64,000 nucleotides of DNA from Acidimicrobiales bacterium (GCA_014239855.1 JAAZXY010000003.1:49922-113921); one strand, 5' to 3'. Counted from the stretch's first letter, positions 23,380-34,051 are shown. A program made the numbers and translations. Notes: generated by a model not told the origin, from the letters alone.

Positions 23380-26322
23380 ATGAAGCGCCCGACCCCCTCC
23401 CTGGCAGATCTCCTCGACCGCGACGGCTTCGTGCCCCGCCATGTCGGCCCCGACGTCGACCAGATGGCCACCATGCTGGCCGCCATCGGCGTGGAGTCGG
23501 TCGACGAACTCATCGACCAGACCGTGCCGGCGGCCATCCGCATGGACGACGACCTGAACCTCGACGGTCCCCTTCCCGAGACCGAGGTGCTGGATCGCCT
23601 CCGGGCCATGGCCGACCGCAACGCCGTGTTCACGTCGTGCATCGGAGCCGGCTGGTCCGACACCGTGCTCCCGGGCGTCATCCAGCGCAACGTGCTCGAA
23701 GACCCGGCGTGGTACACCGCCTACACGCCGTACCAGCCGGAGATCTCCCAGGGTCGACTGGAGGTCCTGCTGGGCTTCCAGACCATGGTGGCCGACCTGA
23801 CCGGTATGGATCTGGCCAACGCTTCCCTGCTGGACGAGGCCACGGCGGCCGCCGAGGCCATGACCCTGCTGCACCGGGCCGGCCGTGGCGCCGGCGACAG
23901 TTTCCTCGTCGACGCCGACTGTCACCCCCAGACCCTCGACGTCATCCGGACCAGGGCCCGTCCGCTGGGCATCCGGATCGTGGTGGCCGACCCGGCCACC
24001 CACCCCCTGACGGCCGACGACGGGACCTTCGGGGCACTCGTCCAACATCCCGGCTCCTCGGGGGAACTCCGTGATCTGGGCCCCATCGTGGACCGTCTCC
24101 GCGACGCGGGCCTCGGGATCGCGGTGGCCACCGACCTCCTGGCCTGCTGCATCGTCACCCCACCCGGGGCCTTCGACGTCGACGTCGTGGTGGGCTCCGC
24201 CCAGCGGTTCGGCGTTCCCATGGGGTTCGGCGGTCCGCATGCCGGATTCATGGCCGTCTCGGACCGCCATCGCCGGATGCTGCCCGGTCGCCTGGTCGGC
24301 ACGTCGGTCGACTCGGCCGGCCGCACGGCCCACCGCCTGGCCCTCCAGACCCGCGAGCAGCACATCCGCCGGGAGAAGGCCACGTCCAACATCTGCACCG
24401 CCCAGGTGCTGCTGGCCGTGCTCGCCGCCCTCTACGCCGCCTACCACGGACCGGACGGCCTCCGCCGGATCGCCGAGCGGGTGCACCGCCTCACCTCGAT
24501 CCTGGCCGCCGGCCTGACCAGCGCCGGCCAGATCAGCAGCCTGTCGGTCCGCCACGATTCCTTCTTCGACACCCTCACCATCGACGCCCCGGGTCGGGCC
24601 GACGACCTGGTGGCCGCGGCGGCCGCCGAACGGATCAACGTCCGTCGCGTGGACGCCGACACCATCGGCATCAGCCTCGATGAGACCACCACCCCGGCCA
24701 CCGTCGAGGCCCTGTGGCGTGCCCTGCTCGGTGAGGGGGCTGCTGCCCTCGACGTGGGGATGCTCGACGGAATCGCCAAGGATGGCCTCGACGACGCCTT
24801 CCGTCGGACCACGCCGTTCTGCACCGCCGACTTCTTCACCACCCATCACAGCGAGACGTCCATGCTCCGGTGGCTGCGCCGCCTGTCGGACCTCGACCTG
24901 GCCCTGGACCGCACCATGATCCCCCTGGGTTCGTGCACCATGAAGCTCAACGCCACGGCCGAGATGACCGCCATCTCGTGGCCCGAGTTCGCCCGCATCC
25001 ACCCGTTCGCCCCGGTCGACCAGGTGGCGGGTTACCACGAACTCATCGACGATCTGGAGCGGATGCTGGTCGAGATCACCGGCTATGACCGGGTCTCCTT
25101 CCAGCCCAACGCCGGCTCCCAGGGCGAACTGGCCGGCCTGCTGGCCATCCGGGCCTGGCATGACGCCAACGAGGACCAGCAACGGGTGTCCTGCCTCATT
25201 CCTGCCTCGGCCCACGGCACGAACGCAGCAAGCGCCGTCATGGCCGGGATGGACGTGGTCATCGTGGACTGCGACGCCGACGGCAACGTGGACGTGGACC
25301 ACCTGAAGCAACGGGTCACCGACCTCCAGGACACCCTGGCCGCCCTCATGATCACCTACCCGTCGACCCACGGGGTCTTCGAGTCCCAGGTGGTCGAGAT
25401 CTGCGATCTGGTCCACCAGTTCGGCGGTCAGGTGTACCTCGACGGGGCCAACCTGAACGCCATGGTCGGACTGGCTCAGCCCGGGAAGTTCGGAGCCGAC
25501 GTGTCGCACCTGAACCTCCACAAGACGTTCTGCATCCCCCACGGGGGCGGCGGTCCCGGCGTCGGGCCGGTGGCCGTGCGATCCCACCTCGCCCCGTACC
25601 TGCCCAACCATCCGGTCGACCCGACGGCCGGACCCGAATCGGGGGTGGGCGCCGTGTCGGCCGCCCCGTTCGGCTCGGCGGGCATCCTCCCCATCTCGTG
25701 GGCCTACATCGCCCTGATGGGCGGAACCGGCCTACGGCAGGCCACCGAAGCGGCCATCGTGTCGGCCAACTACGTGGCCACCCGTCTCGGGCGTCGCTTC
25801 CCGGTGCTGTACGCCGGCACCCACGGCCGGGTGGCCCACGAGTGCATCCTGGACACCCGGGTCTTCAAGGCGGCCTACGTGACGGCCGACGACATCTGCA
25901 AGCGCCTCATCGACTACGGGTTCCACGCCCCCACCGTCTCGTTCCCGGTGGTCGGCACGGTGATGGTCGAGCCCACCGAATCCGAGGATCTGGTCGAACT
26001 TGATCGCTTCTGTGAGGCCATGGAGGCCATTGCCGACGAGGCGGCCCTGGTGGCCGATGGCCACTGGCCGGTCGACGACAACCCGCTGGTCAACGCACCC
26101 CACACCGCCGACGATGTCGCCACCGGGGTGAGAGACGACGGGTCCGACGGCTGGACCCATCCTTACGACCGGGAGACCGCGGTGTTTCCCATGGGTCGAC
26201 CCGGTTCGGCCTCGACGGCACGCGGATCGGCCAAGTACTGGCCACCGGTCGGGCGGGTCGACGGCGCCCACGGCGACAAGAACCTCGTCTGCTCGTGTCC
26301 CGACGTGTCCACCTACGCCTGA
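23380..26322 (+). CDS. gcvP: Glycine dehydrogenase (decarboxylating), P-protein
   Basis: This 980-residue single-chain P-protein covers both homologous halves. The PLP lysine is Lys715 in [16 protein letters not shown], and [11 protein letters not shown] near residue 15 and [10 protein letters not shown] are other family signatures. P-protein decarboxylates glycine and passes the aminomethyl group to lipoyl-GcvH, encoded here at 40520. A longer open frame reaches 22975 but runs through the riboswitch, so the ATG at 23380 is the start. The tandem glycine aptamer directly upstream indicates induction by glycine. The next gene has its own leaderless promoter, so gcvP is probably a single-gene unit. 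Confidence 0.97.
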   Translation: MKRPTPSLADLLDRDGFVPRHVGPDVDQMATMLAAIGVESVDELIDQTVPAAIRMDDDLNLDGPLPETEVLDRLRAMADRNAVFTSCIGAGWSDTVLPGVIQRNVLEDPAWYTAYTPYQPEISQGRLEVLLGFQTMVADLTGMDLANASLLDEATAAAEAMTLLHRAGRGAGDSFLVDADCHPQTLDVIRTRARPLGIRIVVADPATHPLTADDGTFGALVQHPGSSGELRDLGPIVDRLRDAGLGIAVATDLLACCIVTPPGAFDVDVVVGSAQRFGVPMGFGGPHAGFMAVSDRHRRMLPGRLVGTSVDSAGRTAHRLALQTREQHIRREKATSNICTAQVLLAVLAALYAAYHGPDGLRRIAERVHRLTSILAAGLTSAGQISSLSVRHDSFFDTLTIDAPGRADDLVAAAAAERINVRRVDADTIGISLDETTTPATVEALWRALLGEGAAALDVGMLDGIAKDGLDDAFRRTTPFCTADFFTTHHSETSMLRWLRRLSDLDLALDRTMIPLGSCTMKLNATAEMTAISWPEFARIHPFAPVDQVAGYHELIDDLERMLVEITGYDRVSFQPNAGSQGELAGLLAIRAWHDANEDQQRVSCLIPASAHGTNAASAVMAGMDVVIVDCDADGNVDVDHLKQRVTDLQDTLAALMITYPSTHGVFESQVVEICDLVHQFGGQVYLDGANLNAMVGLAQPGKFGADVSHLNLHKTFCIPHGGGGPGVGPVAVRSHLAPYLPNHPVDPTAGPESGVGAVSAAPFGSAGILPISWAYIALMGGTGLRQATEAAIVSANYVATRLGRRFPVLYAGTHGRVAHECILDTRVFKAAYVTADDICKRLIDYGFHAPTVSFPVVGTVMVEPTESEDLVELDRFCEAMEAIADEAALVADGHWPVDDNPLVNAPHTADDVATGVRDDGSDGWTHPYDRETAVFPMGRPGSASTARGSAKYWPPVGRVDGAHGDKNLVCSCPDVSTYA

Positions 26323-26371
26323 TCCCGCCTTTGGACGGGTGCCCGATGCCGACCGGGTAAATGCCCGCCGG

Positions 26372-26377
26372 TACCGT
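26372..26377 (+). promoter_or_regulatory. -10 box TACCGT, leaderless promoter
   Basis: TACCGT, then CGCCGCG, then the ATG at 26385. Confidence 0.55.
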
Positions 26378-26384
26378 CGCCGCG

Positions 26385-27638
26385 ATGAGCGACGACAACC
26401 CCTCCACTCCCGATGCCGATGACGCGGCGTTCATCGCCCGGGTCGAGGCCTTCCACGCCGAGCACTGTGTCCGGATCGACGACCCTGCGGCTTCGGGGCC
26501 GGGATCCGAAGATCCCGAGGGTCTACTGGCCGCCCGGTCCTATCAGGGGGCGCTGGCCCATGCAGGTCTGGCCGGGCTGACCCATCCGGTGGAGTACGGC
26601 GGAGCCGGGCTGACCGCCCACCACCAGGAGCTCTTCACCCGGGCCACGGCGAACTGGCATCGGCCGGACGCTCCACTCAGCATCTCGCACGGCATGTGTC
26701 TGCCCATGCTGGGCCAGTTCGGCACCCACGAGCAGAAGGCGGCCCATCTCGCGGACCTGATCCGCGGCACCACCATCTGGTGCCAGATGTTCTCCGAACC
26801 CGGCGCCGGTTCCGACGTGGCCGGACTGTCCACCCGGGCCGTGCTCGACGGCGACGAGTGGATCATCGATGGCCAGAAGGTCTGGACCTCCGGCGCCCAC
26901 TACTGCGACTACGGACTCGTGGTGGCCCGAACCGACCCCACCCTGCCCAAGCATCAGGGCCTGTCCATGTTCATCGTCGACCTGAGCACCGCCGGTCTCG
27001 AGATTCGGCCGCTGGTCCAGATGTCCGGCGCCCGGGGCTTCAACGAGATCTTCTTCGAAGAGGTGAGGGTTCCGGCAGCCAACCTCCTGGGCGAGGTCAA
27101 CCAGGGCTGGAACCTGGCCGTGTCCATGCTCATGTACGAGCGGGTCTCGATCGGCGCCGGCGGCGGGGCACTCAACGCCAAGCGCCACCCGGAGCTCATC
27201 CAACTGGCCCGTGACCTGGGTCGATCCGACGATCCGGTGGTGCGTCAGGCGCTGGCTGCCCTCCACATCAGCGAAGAGATCAAGGGCTTCATCGGACAGC
27301 GGATCCGATCCGCGGTGGCCGCCGGCCGGGTGCCCGGACCCGAGGGATCCATCGCCAAGCTGACCGGCGCCCTGCTGGCCCGCCAGGCCCGCGACACGGC
27401 CATGACCATTGTCGGCACCGCCGGTCAGGCATTCGAACGCAATGCCGCCGGCGAATCCGACCTCCGGTCGACGGCCGGTCGGAAGTGGTCGGGCTTCTGC
27501 ATCAGCGCGGCGGGCATCAGCCTGGCCGGAGGCACCGACGAGGTGCAGCGAAACATCATCGGCGAGCGCGTCCTCGGCCTGCCCAAGGAGCCCGATCCCT
27601 TCAAGGGCGCGGCGTGGCAGGACGTCCCCCGAAGCTGA
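26385..27638 (+). CDS. Acyl-CoA dehydrogenase
   Basis: This 417-residue protein has the full acyl-CoA dehydrogenase layout: WCQMFSEPGAGSDVAGL (FAD/substrate loop), DEWIIDGQKVWTSGAHY, a GARGFNEIFFEEVRVPAANLLGEVNQGW segment, and AGGTDEVQRNIIGERVLGLP at the C-terminus for FAD binding. The enzyme oxidises acyl-CoA to enoyl-CoA and passes electrons to ETF. The start at 26385 is preferred to an ATG at 26361 because TACCGT lies 7 nt upstream. It is followed after 45 bp by two more dehydrogenase genes, and the enoyl-CoA hydratases of the leftward operon could take the product. Confidence 0.9.
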   Translation: MSDDNPSTPDADDAAFIARVEAFHAEHCVRIDDPAASGPGSEDPEGLLAARSYQGALAHAGLAGLTHPVEYGGAGLTAHHQELFTRATANWHRPDAPLSISHGMCLPMLGQFGTHEQKAAHLADLIRGTTIWCQMFSEPGAGSDVAGLSTRAVLDGDEWIIDGQKVWTSGAHYCDYGLVVARTDPTLPKHQGLSMFIVDLSTAGLEIRPLVQMSGARGFNEIFFEEVRVPAANLLGEVNQGWNLAVSMLMYERVSIGAGGGALNAKRHPELIQLARDLGRSDDPVVRQALAALHISEEIKGFIGQRIRSAVAAGRVPGPEGSIAKLTGALLARQARDTAMTIVGTAGQAFERNAAGESDLRSTAGRKWSGFCISAAGISLAGGTDEVQRNIIGERVLGLPKEPDPFKGAAWQDVPRS

Positions 27639-27683
27639 ATTCGCTGCCAACCCACTGCTGAACCCGCTACAGAACTGGCCCGC

Positions 27684-28898
27684 ATGTTCCTGGACCTCAC
27701 CGATGACCAGAAGGCCCTGCAGGCCGAGTTGCGTACCTACTTCAGCGAGTTGATGACGCCGGAGGTCAAGGCCAGGATCTCCAACGCCGACTTCGCCGAG
27801 AATCTTGAGTACAAGGCGCTGATCCGGAAGATCGGTGCCGACGGCTGGCTCGGCGTCGGATGGCCCACCGAGTACGGCGGAAAGGGCTTCACGCCCGTCG
27901 AGCAGTACATCTTCTTCGATGAGTCCCAGGCCGCCGGTTGCCCCATTCCCTTCCTGAGCACCAACACCGTCGGCCCGACCATCCGTCGATTCGGTTCCGA
28001 GGAACAGAAGGCCTACTTCCTGCCCCGGGTGCTGGCCGGCGAGATGCACTTCTCCATCGGCTACTCCGAGCCGGGCGCCGGCACCGACCTGGCGTCGCTG
28101 AGGACGAAGGCCGTCCGGGACGGCGACGTCTGGATCATCGACGGCCAGAAGTTGTTCACCAGCATCGCCTACAACGCCGACTACGTCTGGCTGGCCGCCC
28201 GTACCGATCCCGACGCCCCGGCCCACAAGGGCATCACCATGTTCCTGGTCGACACCAGCGACCCGGGGTTCTCCATCCAGCCCTTCGAGACCTTCGGGCA
28301 GTCCCACACCACGGCCACGTTCTACGACGGGGTCCGCGTGCCGGACACCATGAGGGTCGGCGAGGTCAACGGCGGGTGGAGCCTCATCACCAACCAGTTG
28401 AACCATGAACGGGTCTCGCTGTTTCCCGGAGCCCGTCTGGTCAAGATCACCGACGACGCCGTGGGCTGGGCCCGCGACACGGTGGCCGCCGATGGTCAGC
28501 GGGTCATCGACCACGAGTGGGTCCGGACGGCCCTGGCCGAGTGCCGGGCCCTGGCCCGCCACCTCGACCTCCTCAACTGGTACGTGGCCGCCGAGAACAC
28601 CGCTGGACGGATGAGCCCGGCCGACTCGTCGTCGGTGAAGGTCCACGGTTCGGAGTCCATGCACCGGGTCTTCACGTTGTTGACCGAGGTCATGGGAGCC
28701 ACCGGGGTGCTGCGGGCCGATGCACCGGGCGCCACCATCCTCCAGTCCATCGAGGCCTCCTACCGCAGCGTCTGGGTGATGACCTTCGGGGGCGGAACCA
28801 ACGAGGTCCAGCGGGACATCATCGGCATGGCCGGTCTGGGCCTCCCCCGCGAGAAGCGCCGCAAGCCATCCGACGCCGTATCCACGAAGGGCCGCTGA
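27684..28898 (+). CDS. Acyl-CoA dehydrogenase, likely subunit of a heteromer
   Basis: This 404-residue acyl-CoA dehydrogenase has GWPTEYGGKG, FSIGYSEPGAGTDLASL, DVWIIDGQKLFTS and FGGGTNEVQRDIIGMAGLGLP. The second domain has AHKGITMFLVDTSDPG and PDTMRVGEVNGGW. Together these are standard FAD and substrate elements. Five bases after its stop a shorter, divergent dehydrogenase begins, an arrangement seen for alpha2beta2 enzymes that act on bulky acyl-CoAs such as steroid side chains. The pairing is inferred from context. The ATG at 27684 has no strong Shine-Dalgarno. Confidence 0.88.
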   Translation: MFLDLTDDQKALQAELRTYFSELMTPEVKARISNADFAENLEYKALIRKIGADGWLGVGWPTEYGGKGFTPVEQYIFFDESQAAGCPIPFLSTNTVGPTIRRFGSEEQKAYFLPRVLAGEMHFSIGYSEPGAGTDLASLRTKAVRDGDVWIIDGQKLFTSIAYNADYVWLAARTDPDAPAHKGITMFLVDTSDPGFSIQPFETFGQSHTTATFYDGVRVPDTMRVGEVNGGWSLITNQLNHERVSLFPGARLVKITDDAVGWARDTVAADGQRVIDHEWVRTALAECRALARHLDLLNWYVAAENTAGRMSPADSSSVKVHGSESMHRVFTLLTEVMGATGVLRADAPGATILQSIEASYRSVWVMTFGGGTNEVQRDIIGMAGLGLPREKRRKPSDAVSTKGR

Positions 28899-28903
28899 CC
28901 ACC

Positions 28904-29992
28904 GTGGACTTCACGCCGAACGACGAACAGCAGGCCGTGGTCGACCTGGCCGAACAGATCTTCTCCGACGTCCTCGCCCCCGAGCTCCAGACCGAGCGGC
29001 TCCGGGCCGTGGAGGTCGACGGCGACTGGTTCGACCGGGACCTCTGGCGGACACTGGGCGAAGCCGGGCTGCTGGGAATCGCCCTGTCCGAGGACGTGGG
29101 CGGGGCCGGCCTCGATGCGTTGGCCCTCGCCCTCCTACTGCGATCCCAGGGCGGCCACGTGGCGCCCCTGCCCCTGCTCCCCTCCTCGGTGGCCGCTCTC
29201 GTGATCGACCAGCACGGCACCGACGAGCAACGCCGACGACTCCTGGGGGGCGTGGCCACTGGCACCACGGTGCTCACCGTCGCCGTCCAGGAGTTGCTCG
29301 ACGACCGCCTGGACACCCCGTCGTGCGCGTTCACCGGCGGGCGGATCAGCGGGCGGAAGGTGGTCGTGGAACACCTCTCGGTGGCCGATCACCTCCTGGT
29401 CACCGCCACGACAACCGACGGTCCACGGCTGGTCCTGATCGACGCCTCAGCGGCGGGGATCTCCGCCGAGACCGGTCCATCCACCCGCTTCCAACCACTG
29501 TCCGACGTCACCTTCCACGAGGTGCCCGGCGAGTTGGTGGGAGGACCGGGCGCCGTGACCGCACTGCTCGACCACCTCCGGTTGGGAATCTGCGCCACCC
29601 AGCTCGGCGTCACCGAACGGGCGCTGGCCCTGACCGCCGAGTACACGTCGACCCGTCAGCAGTTCGGCCGCCCCATCGCCACCTTCCAGGCCGTGAGCCA
29701 ACGGCTGGCCGACCAGTTCGTGAACGTGGGAGGCATCCGACTGGCCACCCTCTCGGCCGCTTGGCGTCTGGCCAACGGGCACGACGCCACCGAGGACCTC
29801 CTGGTGGCCAAGTGGTGGGCGTCGGAGCGGGCCACCGACGTGGCCAACGCCACCCAGCACGTCCACGGCGGAATGGGCGTGGCCACCGACTACCCGTTGC
29901 ACCGCTACACCCTCTGGAACAAGCACCTCACCACGTCACTGGGAGCCGGCAACCAGACCCTGCGCCGCCTCGGCGACCTGCTGGCCGGCTGA
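28904..29992 (+). CDS. Acyl-CoA dehydrogenase, short divergent subunit
   Basis: This 362-residue protein is shorter than usual. N-terminal DFTPNDEQQAVVDLAEQIFSD, EAGLLGIALSEDVGGAGLDALA and the C-terminal QHVHGGMGVATDYPLHRYTLW are recognisable dehydrogenase elements. The middle beta domain is reduced and the GxxTNEVQR-type FAD segment is missing. This is characteristic of the smaller subunit in heteromeric dehydrogenases (ChsE/FadE-like pairs), where each subunit supplies part of the FAD site. GTG at 28904 is the likely start, 5 bp after the previous stop. It is followed by the mycothione reductase gene after 51 bp. Confidence 0.85.
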   Translation: MDFTPNDEQQAVVDLAEQIFSDVLAPELQTERLRAVEVDGDWFDRDLWRTLGEAGLLGIALSEDVGGAGLDALALALLLRSQGGHVAPLPLLPSSVAALVIDQHGTDEQRRRLLGGVATGTTVLTVAVQELLDDRLDTPSCAFTGGRISGRKVVVEHLSVADHLLVTATTTDGPRLVLIDASAAGISAETGPSTRFQPLSDVTFHEVPGELVGGPGAVTALLDHLRLGICATQLGVTERALALTAEYTSTRQQFGRPIATFQAVSQRLADQFVNVGGIRLATLSAAWRLANGHDATEDLLVAKWWASERATDVANATQHVHGGMGVATDYPLHRYTLWNKHLTTSLGAGNQTLRRLGDLLAG

Positions 29993-30043
29993 CCCGCCAC
30001 CCACCGACCCACCGACCCGTAGCGGCCACCGGAGATCCCACCC

Positions 30044-31408
30044 ATGCCCCATCACGACCTCCTGATCCTCGGCGGCGGCTCCGGCAACTCGGTGATCGGT
30101 CCCGAGCACGACGACTGGGACATCGCCATTGCCGAGCCGTGGGCGTTCGGCGGCACCTGCATGAACCGGGGCTGCATCCCGTCGAAGATGCTCGTGTACG
30201 CCGCCGATGTCTCGCTGGCCGCCCGACATGGCGACCACCTCGGGCTGCGGACCACTGCGGGCAGGGCCGACTGGCCGGCCATCCGGGATCGCATATTCGG
30301 ACGAATCGACCCCATTGCCGACGGCGGGCTGGCCTACCGGGAGTCGCTGGACAACGTCACCGTGTACCGGCACGCCGCCCGCTTCACCGGCCCGCGGACC
30401 GTGTCCATCGACGACACCGAGGTCACCGCTGATCGGATCGTCCTGGCCATGGGCGCCCGGACGTCCGTGCCTCCGGTCGACGGCCTGAGCGGCGTGCCCT
30501 TCCGAACCTCGGACGACATCATGCGGATCGATTCCCTTCCCGAGCATCTGGTGATCCTGGGCGGCGGGTTCATCGCCGTGGAGATGGCCCACGTGTTCGA
30601 GGGTCTGGGCAGCCGGGTGACCATTGTCCATCGGGGCGACCTGCTCCTGCGAGGTGCCGACACCGATGTCCGGCGCCGCCTGACCGAGGTCTACGGCGAC
30701 CGGATGAGCGTGCTCTTGGAGACCACCGTGTCCTGCGTCTCCCATGAGGCGACGGACGCGGGTGGCGGCACCTTTCGTCTCGACCTGTCGGACGGGACGA
30801 CCCTGGAGGCCGACCAACTGCTGGTGGCCACCGGCCGGATTCCCAACGGCGACCTGGCCGACGTGGCCCTGGGCGGTATCGACGTCGACGAGCAGGGGTA
30901 CGTGACCACCGACGACCAACTCCGGACGTCGGCCGACGGCGTCTGGGCCCTGGGCGACGTCACCAACCCGGTGCAACTCAAGCACACGGCCAACGCCGAG
31001 GCCCGCCTGGTGGCCCACAACCTCGTGCAGCCCGACGACCCCCGGACGATCGACCGGCGCTTCGTGCCCCACGCGGTGTTCGGCCACCCCCAGGTGGGGT
31101 CCATCGGCCCCACCGAGCAGGACCTGATCGACGCCGGTCGCCCCTACCTGGTGGCCACCCGCGACTACGCGGCGACCGCCTACGGATGGGCCATGGAGGA
31201 CACCACCGGATTTGCCAAGGTCATGGCCGACCCGGAGACCCGCCTGCTCCTGGGCGCCCACATCGTGGGCCCACAGGCCCCGACGCTGGTCCAGCAACTC
31301 ATTCAGGGCATGGTGGCCGGCCAGACGGTCGACCAGATGGCCCACGACCAACTCTGGATCCATCCCGCCATGCCGGAACTGGTCGAACAGGCGCTGCTCG
31401 CCCTCTGA
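30044..31408 (+). CDS. mtr: Mycothione reductase
   Basis: This 454-residue pyridine nucleotide-disulphide oxidoreductase has LGGGSGNSV at the N-terminus for FAD, the redox-active Cys39 and Cys44 in GGTCMNRGCIPSKM, a second nucleotide site LGGGFIAVEMAHVFE, and His440-Pro441 in WIHPAMPE. The SGNS variant after the first Gly motif and the HPAMPE ending are those of mycothione reductase rather than lipoamide dehydrogenase or glutathione reductase. It keeps mycothiol reduced, which fits an actinobacterial host. GGAG lies upstream of the ATG. Mercuric reductase-like enzymes are the main alternative. Confidence 0.88.
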   Translation: MPHHDLLILGGGSGNSVIGPEHDDWDIAIAEPWAFGGTCMNRGCIPSKMLVYAADVSLAARHGDHLGLRTTAGRADWPAIRDRIFGRIDPIADGGLAYRESLDNVTVYRHAARFTGPRTVSIDDTEVTADRIVLAMGARTSVPPVDGLSGVPFRTSDDIMRIDSLPEHLVILGGGFIAVEMAHVFEGLGSRVTIVHRGDLLLRGADTDVRRRLTEVYGDRMSVLLETTVSCVSHEATDAGGGTFRLDLSDGTTLEADQLLVATGRIPNGDLADVALGGIDVDEQGYVTTDDQLRTSADGVWALGDVTNPVQLKHTANAEARLVAHNLVQPDDPRTIDRRFVPHAVFGHPQVGSIGPTEQDLIDAGRPYLVATRDYAATAYGWAMEDTTGFAKVMADPETRLLLGAHIVGPQAPTLVQQLIQGMVAGQTVDQMAHDQLWIHPAMPELVEQALLAL

Positions 31409-31475
31409 GACTCCAGGGCGCCCTGGAGCACCAGACCAACTCACCCGACGAACGAAGCCCGAGAGGACCGACATC

Positions 31476-32342
31476 ATGGACGAACTGCAGGGACGGGTCG
31501 CCGTCATCACCGGAGGCGCATCAGGCATGGGCCTGGCCTTCGCCCACCGCTTCGCGGCAGCCGGCATGAAGGTCGTGCTGGGCGACATCGAGGAACCGGC
31601 GCTGGATGCCGCGGTGGCCGGACTACGTGAGGGCGGCGCCGAGGTTCTGGGCGTGCGTTGCGACGTGTCGGACGCCGACTCGGTCCACGCTCTGGCCGCG
31701 GCCACCGAGGAGGCCTTCGGGGCCGCCCACGTGATCTGCCTGAACGCCGGTGTGGCCGGTTCCGGGGCACTCCACGAGCAGAGCCTGGCCGACTGGCAGT
31801 GGATCCTGGGCGTGAACCTGATGGGCGTCGCCCACGGCATCAGTGCGTTCCTGCCGGGACTCATCGAACGCGACGAGGGCCACGTGGTGGTCACCGCCTC
31901 GGTGGCCGGCCACACCGCCTACCCCGGCCTGGGCATCTACTCGGCCACCAAGCACGCCGCGTCGGTCATCGCCGAGACGCTCTACAACGAGTTGACGTCC
32001 AGCGGATCAAAGGTCGGCGCCACCGCACTGTGTCCGGGGTTCGTGGACACCGGGATCTTCGACTCGGCGCGTAACCGTCCCGAACACCTCACCGACACCC
32101 TGCCCGACCTGGACACCGATGAGGACCGGGCGACCCGTGAGGCCTTCCTGGAGATGATCGCGTCCGAGGCCCTCAAGCCCGATGCGGTGGCCGACCTGGT
32201 GCATGACGCCATCCTGGACGGGACCTTCTGGGTGTTCACCGACGACCGTCACGTCGAGAACATCACCAACCGCCACGCAGAGATCGCCGGGCGTCGTAAC
32301 CCCACCGAGGCCCGCGCCATCACCGAGGACGCCCTCGACTGA
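31476..32342 (+). CDS. Short-chain dehydrogenase/reductase
   Basis: This 288-residue classical SDR has TGGASGMG near residue 12, CDVSD, LNAGVAG, and the catalytic YSATKHAA with Tyr and Lys. It keeps a long C-terminal part with FDSARNRPEHLTDTLPDLDTDED, common in the carveol-dehydrogenase-like/mycofactocin-dependent group, although no extra cofactor-holding motif is certain. GAGAGG about 10 nt before the ATG is a reasonable Shine-Dalgarno. Its 3' end overlaps the end of the convergent acyl-CoA synthetase gene by 23 bp. Its substrate is unknown; degradation of a hydroxylated intermediate is plausible from the neighbours. Confidence 0.82.
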   Translation: MDELQGRVAVITGGASGMGLAFAHRFAAAGMKVVLGDIEEPALDAAVAGLREGGAEVLGVRCDVSDADSVHALAAATEEAFGAAHVICLNAGVAGSGALHEQSLADWQWILGVNLMGVAHGISAFLPGLIERDEGHVVVTASVAGHTAYPGLGIYSATKHAASVIAETLYNELTSSGSKVGATALCPGFVDTGIFDSARNRPEHLTDTLPDLDTDEDRATREAFLEMIASEALKPDAVADLVHDAILDGTFWVFTDDRHVENITNRHAEIAGRRNPTEARAITEDALD

Positions 32343-33981
32343 GCGCCCCGACCACGAACTCCCTGGCCCACCGGTAGTCCGACTTGCCGTTGGGGCTGCG
32401 TTGCAGGCGGTCCACGAACACGATCCGCTTGGGCACCTTGAAGCCGGCCAGACCGGCCCGGAGTTCGGCTCGCAGCGAGTCCTCGTCGGCGGCCCCGGGA
32501 GCCGTCAACTCGACCACCGCGGTCACGGCCTGACCCCACCGCTCGTCCTCGACACCCACCACGTTGCAGTCGGTCACCGCGGCCAGCTCCTTGAGCGCCT
32601 CCTCGACCTCTTCGGGGAAGACCTTCTCGCCACCGGTGTTGATGCACGCCGACCCACGACCCAGCAGGGTGATGGTGCCATCGGCCTCCACGGTGGCCCA
32701 GTCCCCGGGGATCGACCAGCGACGGCCGGCCACCATCGGGAAGGCCGACTCGGTCTTCTCGGGATCCTTGAAATAGCCGACGGGAAGGGGCCAGCCCAGG
32801 GCGATCAGCCCCCGTTCACCCGTGCCCCGCTCGACCTCCCGGCCGTCCTCGGTGAACACCCGTGTGTGTTCGCCCAGCGCGAACCGGGCCGTGGTTTCGC
32901 GTCGTCCGGCCGCTCGAGCCTTCCCCGAGGTCACCTGGCTGGCCATGCCGGTGCCCTCGCTGGAACCCAACGTGTCGACAATGGTGCACGGGTGGTGGTC
33001 CAGCAGGGCGTCCTTGATGGGGGCGCTGAACATCACGCCGGACGACAACAGCAACCGCAGCGACGAGAGGTCCGGCGTACGGCCCTCGGCCGCCGCCCGA
33101 TCGAGGGACTCGATCATCGGTCGCCCGAAAGCGTCGCCCACCATGGTGATCATGGTGATCCGGTCGGCCTCCACGGTCCGCCACAACTCGTCGGCGTCGA
33201 AGTTCCGGTTGGCCAGCGTGGACAGCATCCCGCCGTGGCTGAGGGTGGCCAGGCCGGGGATTCCCGAGGTGCCGTGCATCAGCGGGGCGGCACAGAGTTG
33301 CCGAATCTCGCGTCCGGCGTCGGCCACCCGTCGGGCGATGGCGGCCGCCTCGGCCGGTGTGGTCGGCACGGATTCCTTGAACGGCCGGAAGGTGGCCTCC
33401 ATGGTCCCCAACAGGTTGGCGTGGTTCCACATCACGGCCTTGGGCATACCGGTGGTCCCACCGGTGTAGAGGAACCAAAGATCACTACCCGATCGATCGA
33501 TCCGGGGCATCGGGTCAGAGGCCAGCGCGTCCTCGTAGGAGACGGCCCAGTCGGCCACGTCCCCCGGATCCCCGCCGACGTGGACGAGCAGCTTCAGTTG
33601 CGGGCACCGCTGACGGACGGCATCCACCCGGTCAGCCAGCGTGTGGTCGAAGAAGATCGCCTCGGCGTCGGCGTTGTCGAGGATGTAGGCCAGCTCGTCG
33701 CCGGTGTAGCGGTAGTTGACGTTGGCCGGCGCCCCCCGGATCTTGAACGTGGCGTACTGGGCCTCCGGGTACTCGCTCCCGTTGTAGAGGAACAGGGCCA
33801 CCTTGCTGTCGGGACCCAGCCCATGGGCCGTCAGGGTGGCGGCCAGACGGGCCGCCCGGTCGTCGAACTCGCTCCACGAGCTGCGAACGCCAGCCGCCGA
33901 ATGGGCCGGCTGGTCACCTATCTCGTCGGCGATGGCTTCCCACGCGGTGGCCAGGTTGAGTTGTCCGTCGATGTCACCCAC
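32320..33981 (-). CDS. AMP-dependent acyl-CoA synthetase
   Basis: This 553-residue ANL-family enzyme has the P-loop-like [15 protein letters not shown] (about 180-194), the adenine-binding SSEGTG region, the [23 protein letters not shown] hinge and C-terminal [10 protein letters not shown] with the catalytic Lys. It activates an acid to an acyl-adenylate and then to acyl-CoA, supplying substrates for the three dehydrogenases nearby. The open frame reaches 34074, but the GTG at 33981 has TACCAT 8 nt upstream and places the protein at typical length. It is divergent from aroC. Confidence 0.9.
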   Translation of the reverse strand: MGDIDGQLNLATAWEAIADEIGDQPAHSAAGVRSSWSEFDDRAARLAATLTAHGLGPDSKVALFLYNGSEYPEAQYATFKIRGAPANVNYRYTGDELAYILDNADAEAIFFDHTLADRVDAVRQRCPQLKLLVHVGGDPGDVADWAVSYEDALASDPMPRIDRSGSDLWFLYTGGTTGMPKAVMWNHANLLGTMEATFRPFKESVPTTPAEAAAIARRVADAGREIRQLCAAPLMHGTSGIPGLATLSHGGMLSTLANRNFDADELWRTVEADRITMITMVGDAFGRPMIESLDRAAAEGRTPDLSSLRLLLSSGVMFSAPIKDALLDHHPCTIVDTLGSSEGTGMASQVTSGKARAAGRRETTARFALGEHTRVFTEDGREVERGTGERGLIALGWPLPVGYFKDPEKTESAFPMVAGRRWSIPGDWATVEADGTITLLGRGSACINTGGEKVFPEEVEEALKELAAVTDCNVVGVEDERWGQAVTAVVELTAPGAADEDSLRAELRAGLAGFKVPKRIVFVDRLQRSPNGKSDYRWAREFVVGALSRGRPR

Positions 33982-33989
33982 GGGCGGCG

Positions 33990-33995
33990 ATGGTA
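33990..33995 (-). promoter_or_regulatory. -10 box TACCAT, leaderless promoter
   Basis: The minus-strand TACCAT ends 8 nt before the GTG at 33981. Confidence 0.45.
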
Positions 33996-34011
33996 GCCAG
34001 CCGACCCTTCC

Positions 34012-34051
34012 GACCCGTGAACGGGCCGGGATACGCCCCCGGGAACGGGTC
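34012..34051. promoter_or_regulatory. Inverted repeat between divergent promoters
   Basis: GACCCGT (34012-34018) and ACGGGTC (34045-34051) form 7-bp arms 26 bp apart, upstream of both the synthetase and aroC -10 boxes. An operator is possible but unproven. Confidence 0.3.

Noticed and set aside
23311..25611. Open frame of 766 codons antisense to gcvP
   Set aside because: It mirrors gcvP codons and shows no family resemblance; gcvP is certain.
26523..28664. Open frame of 713 codons antisense to two acyl-CoA dehydrogenases
   Set aside because: Shadow of the real genes; composition is not protein-like.
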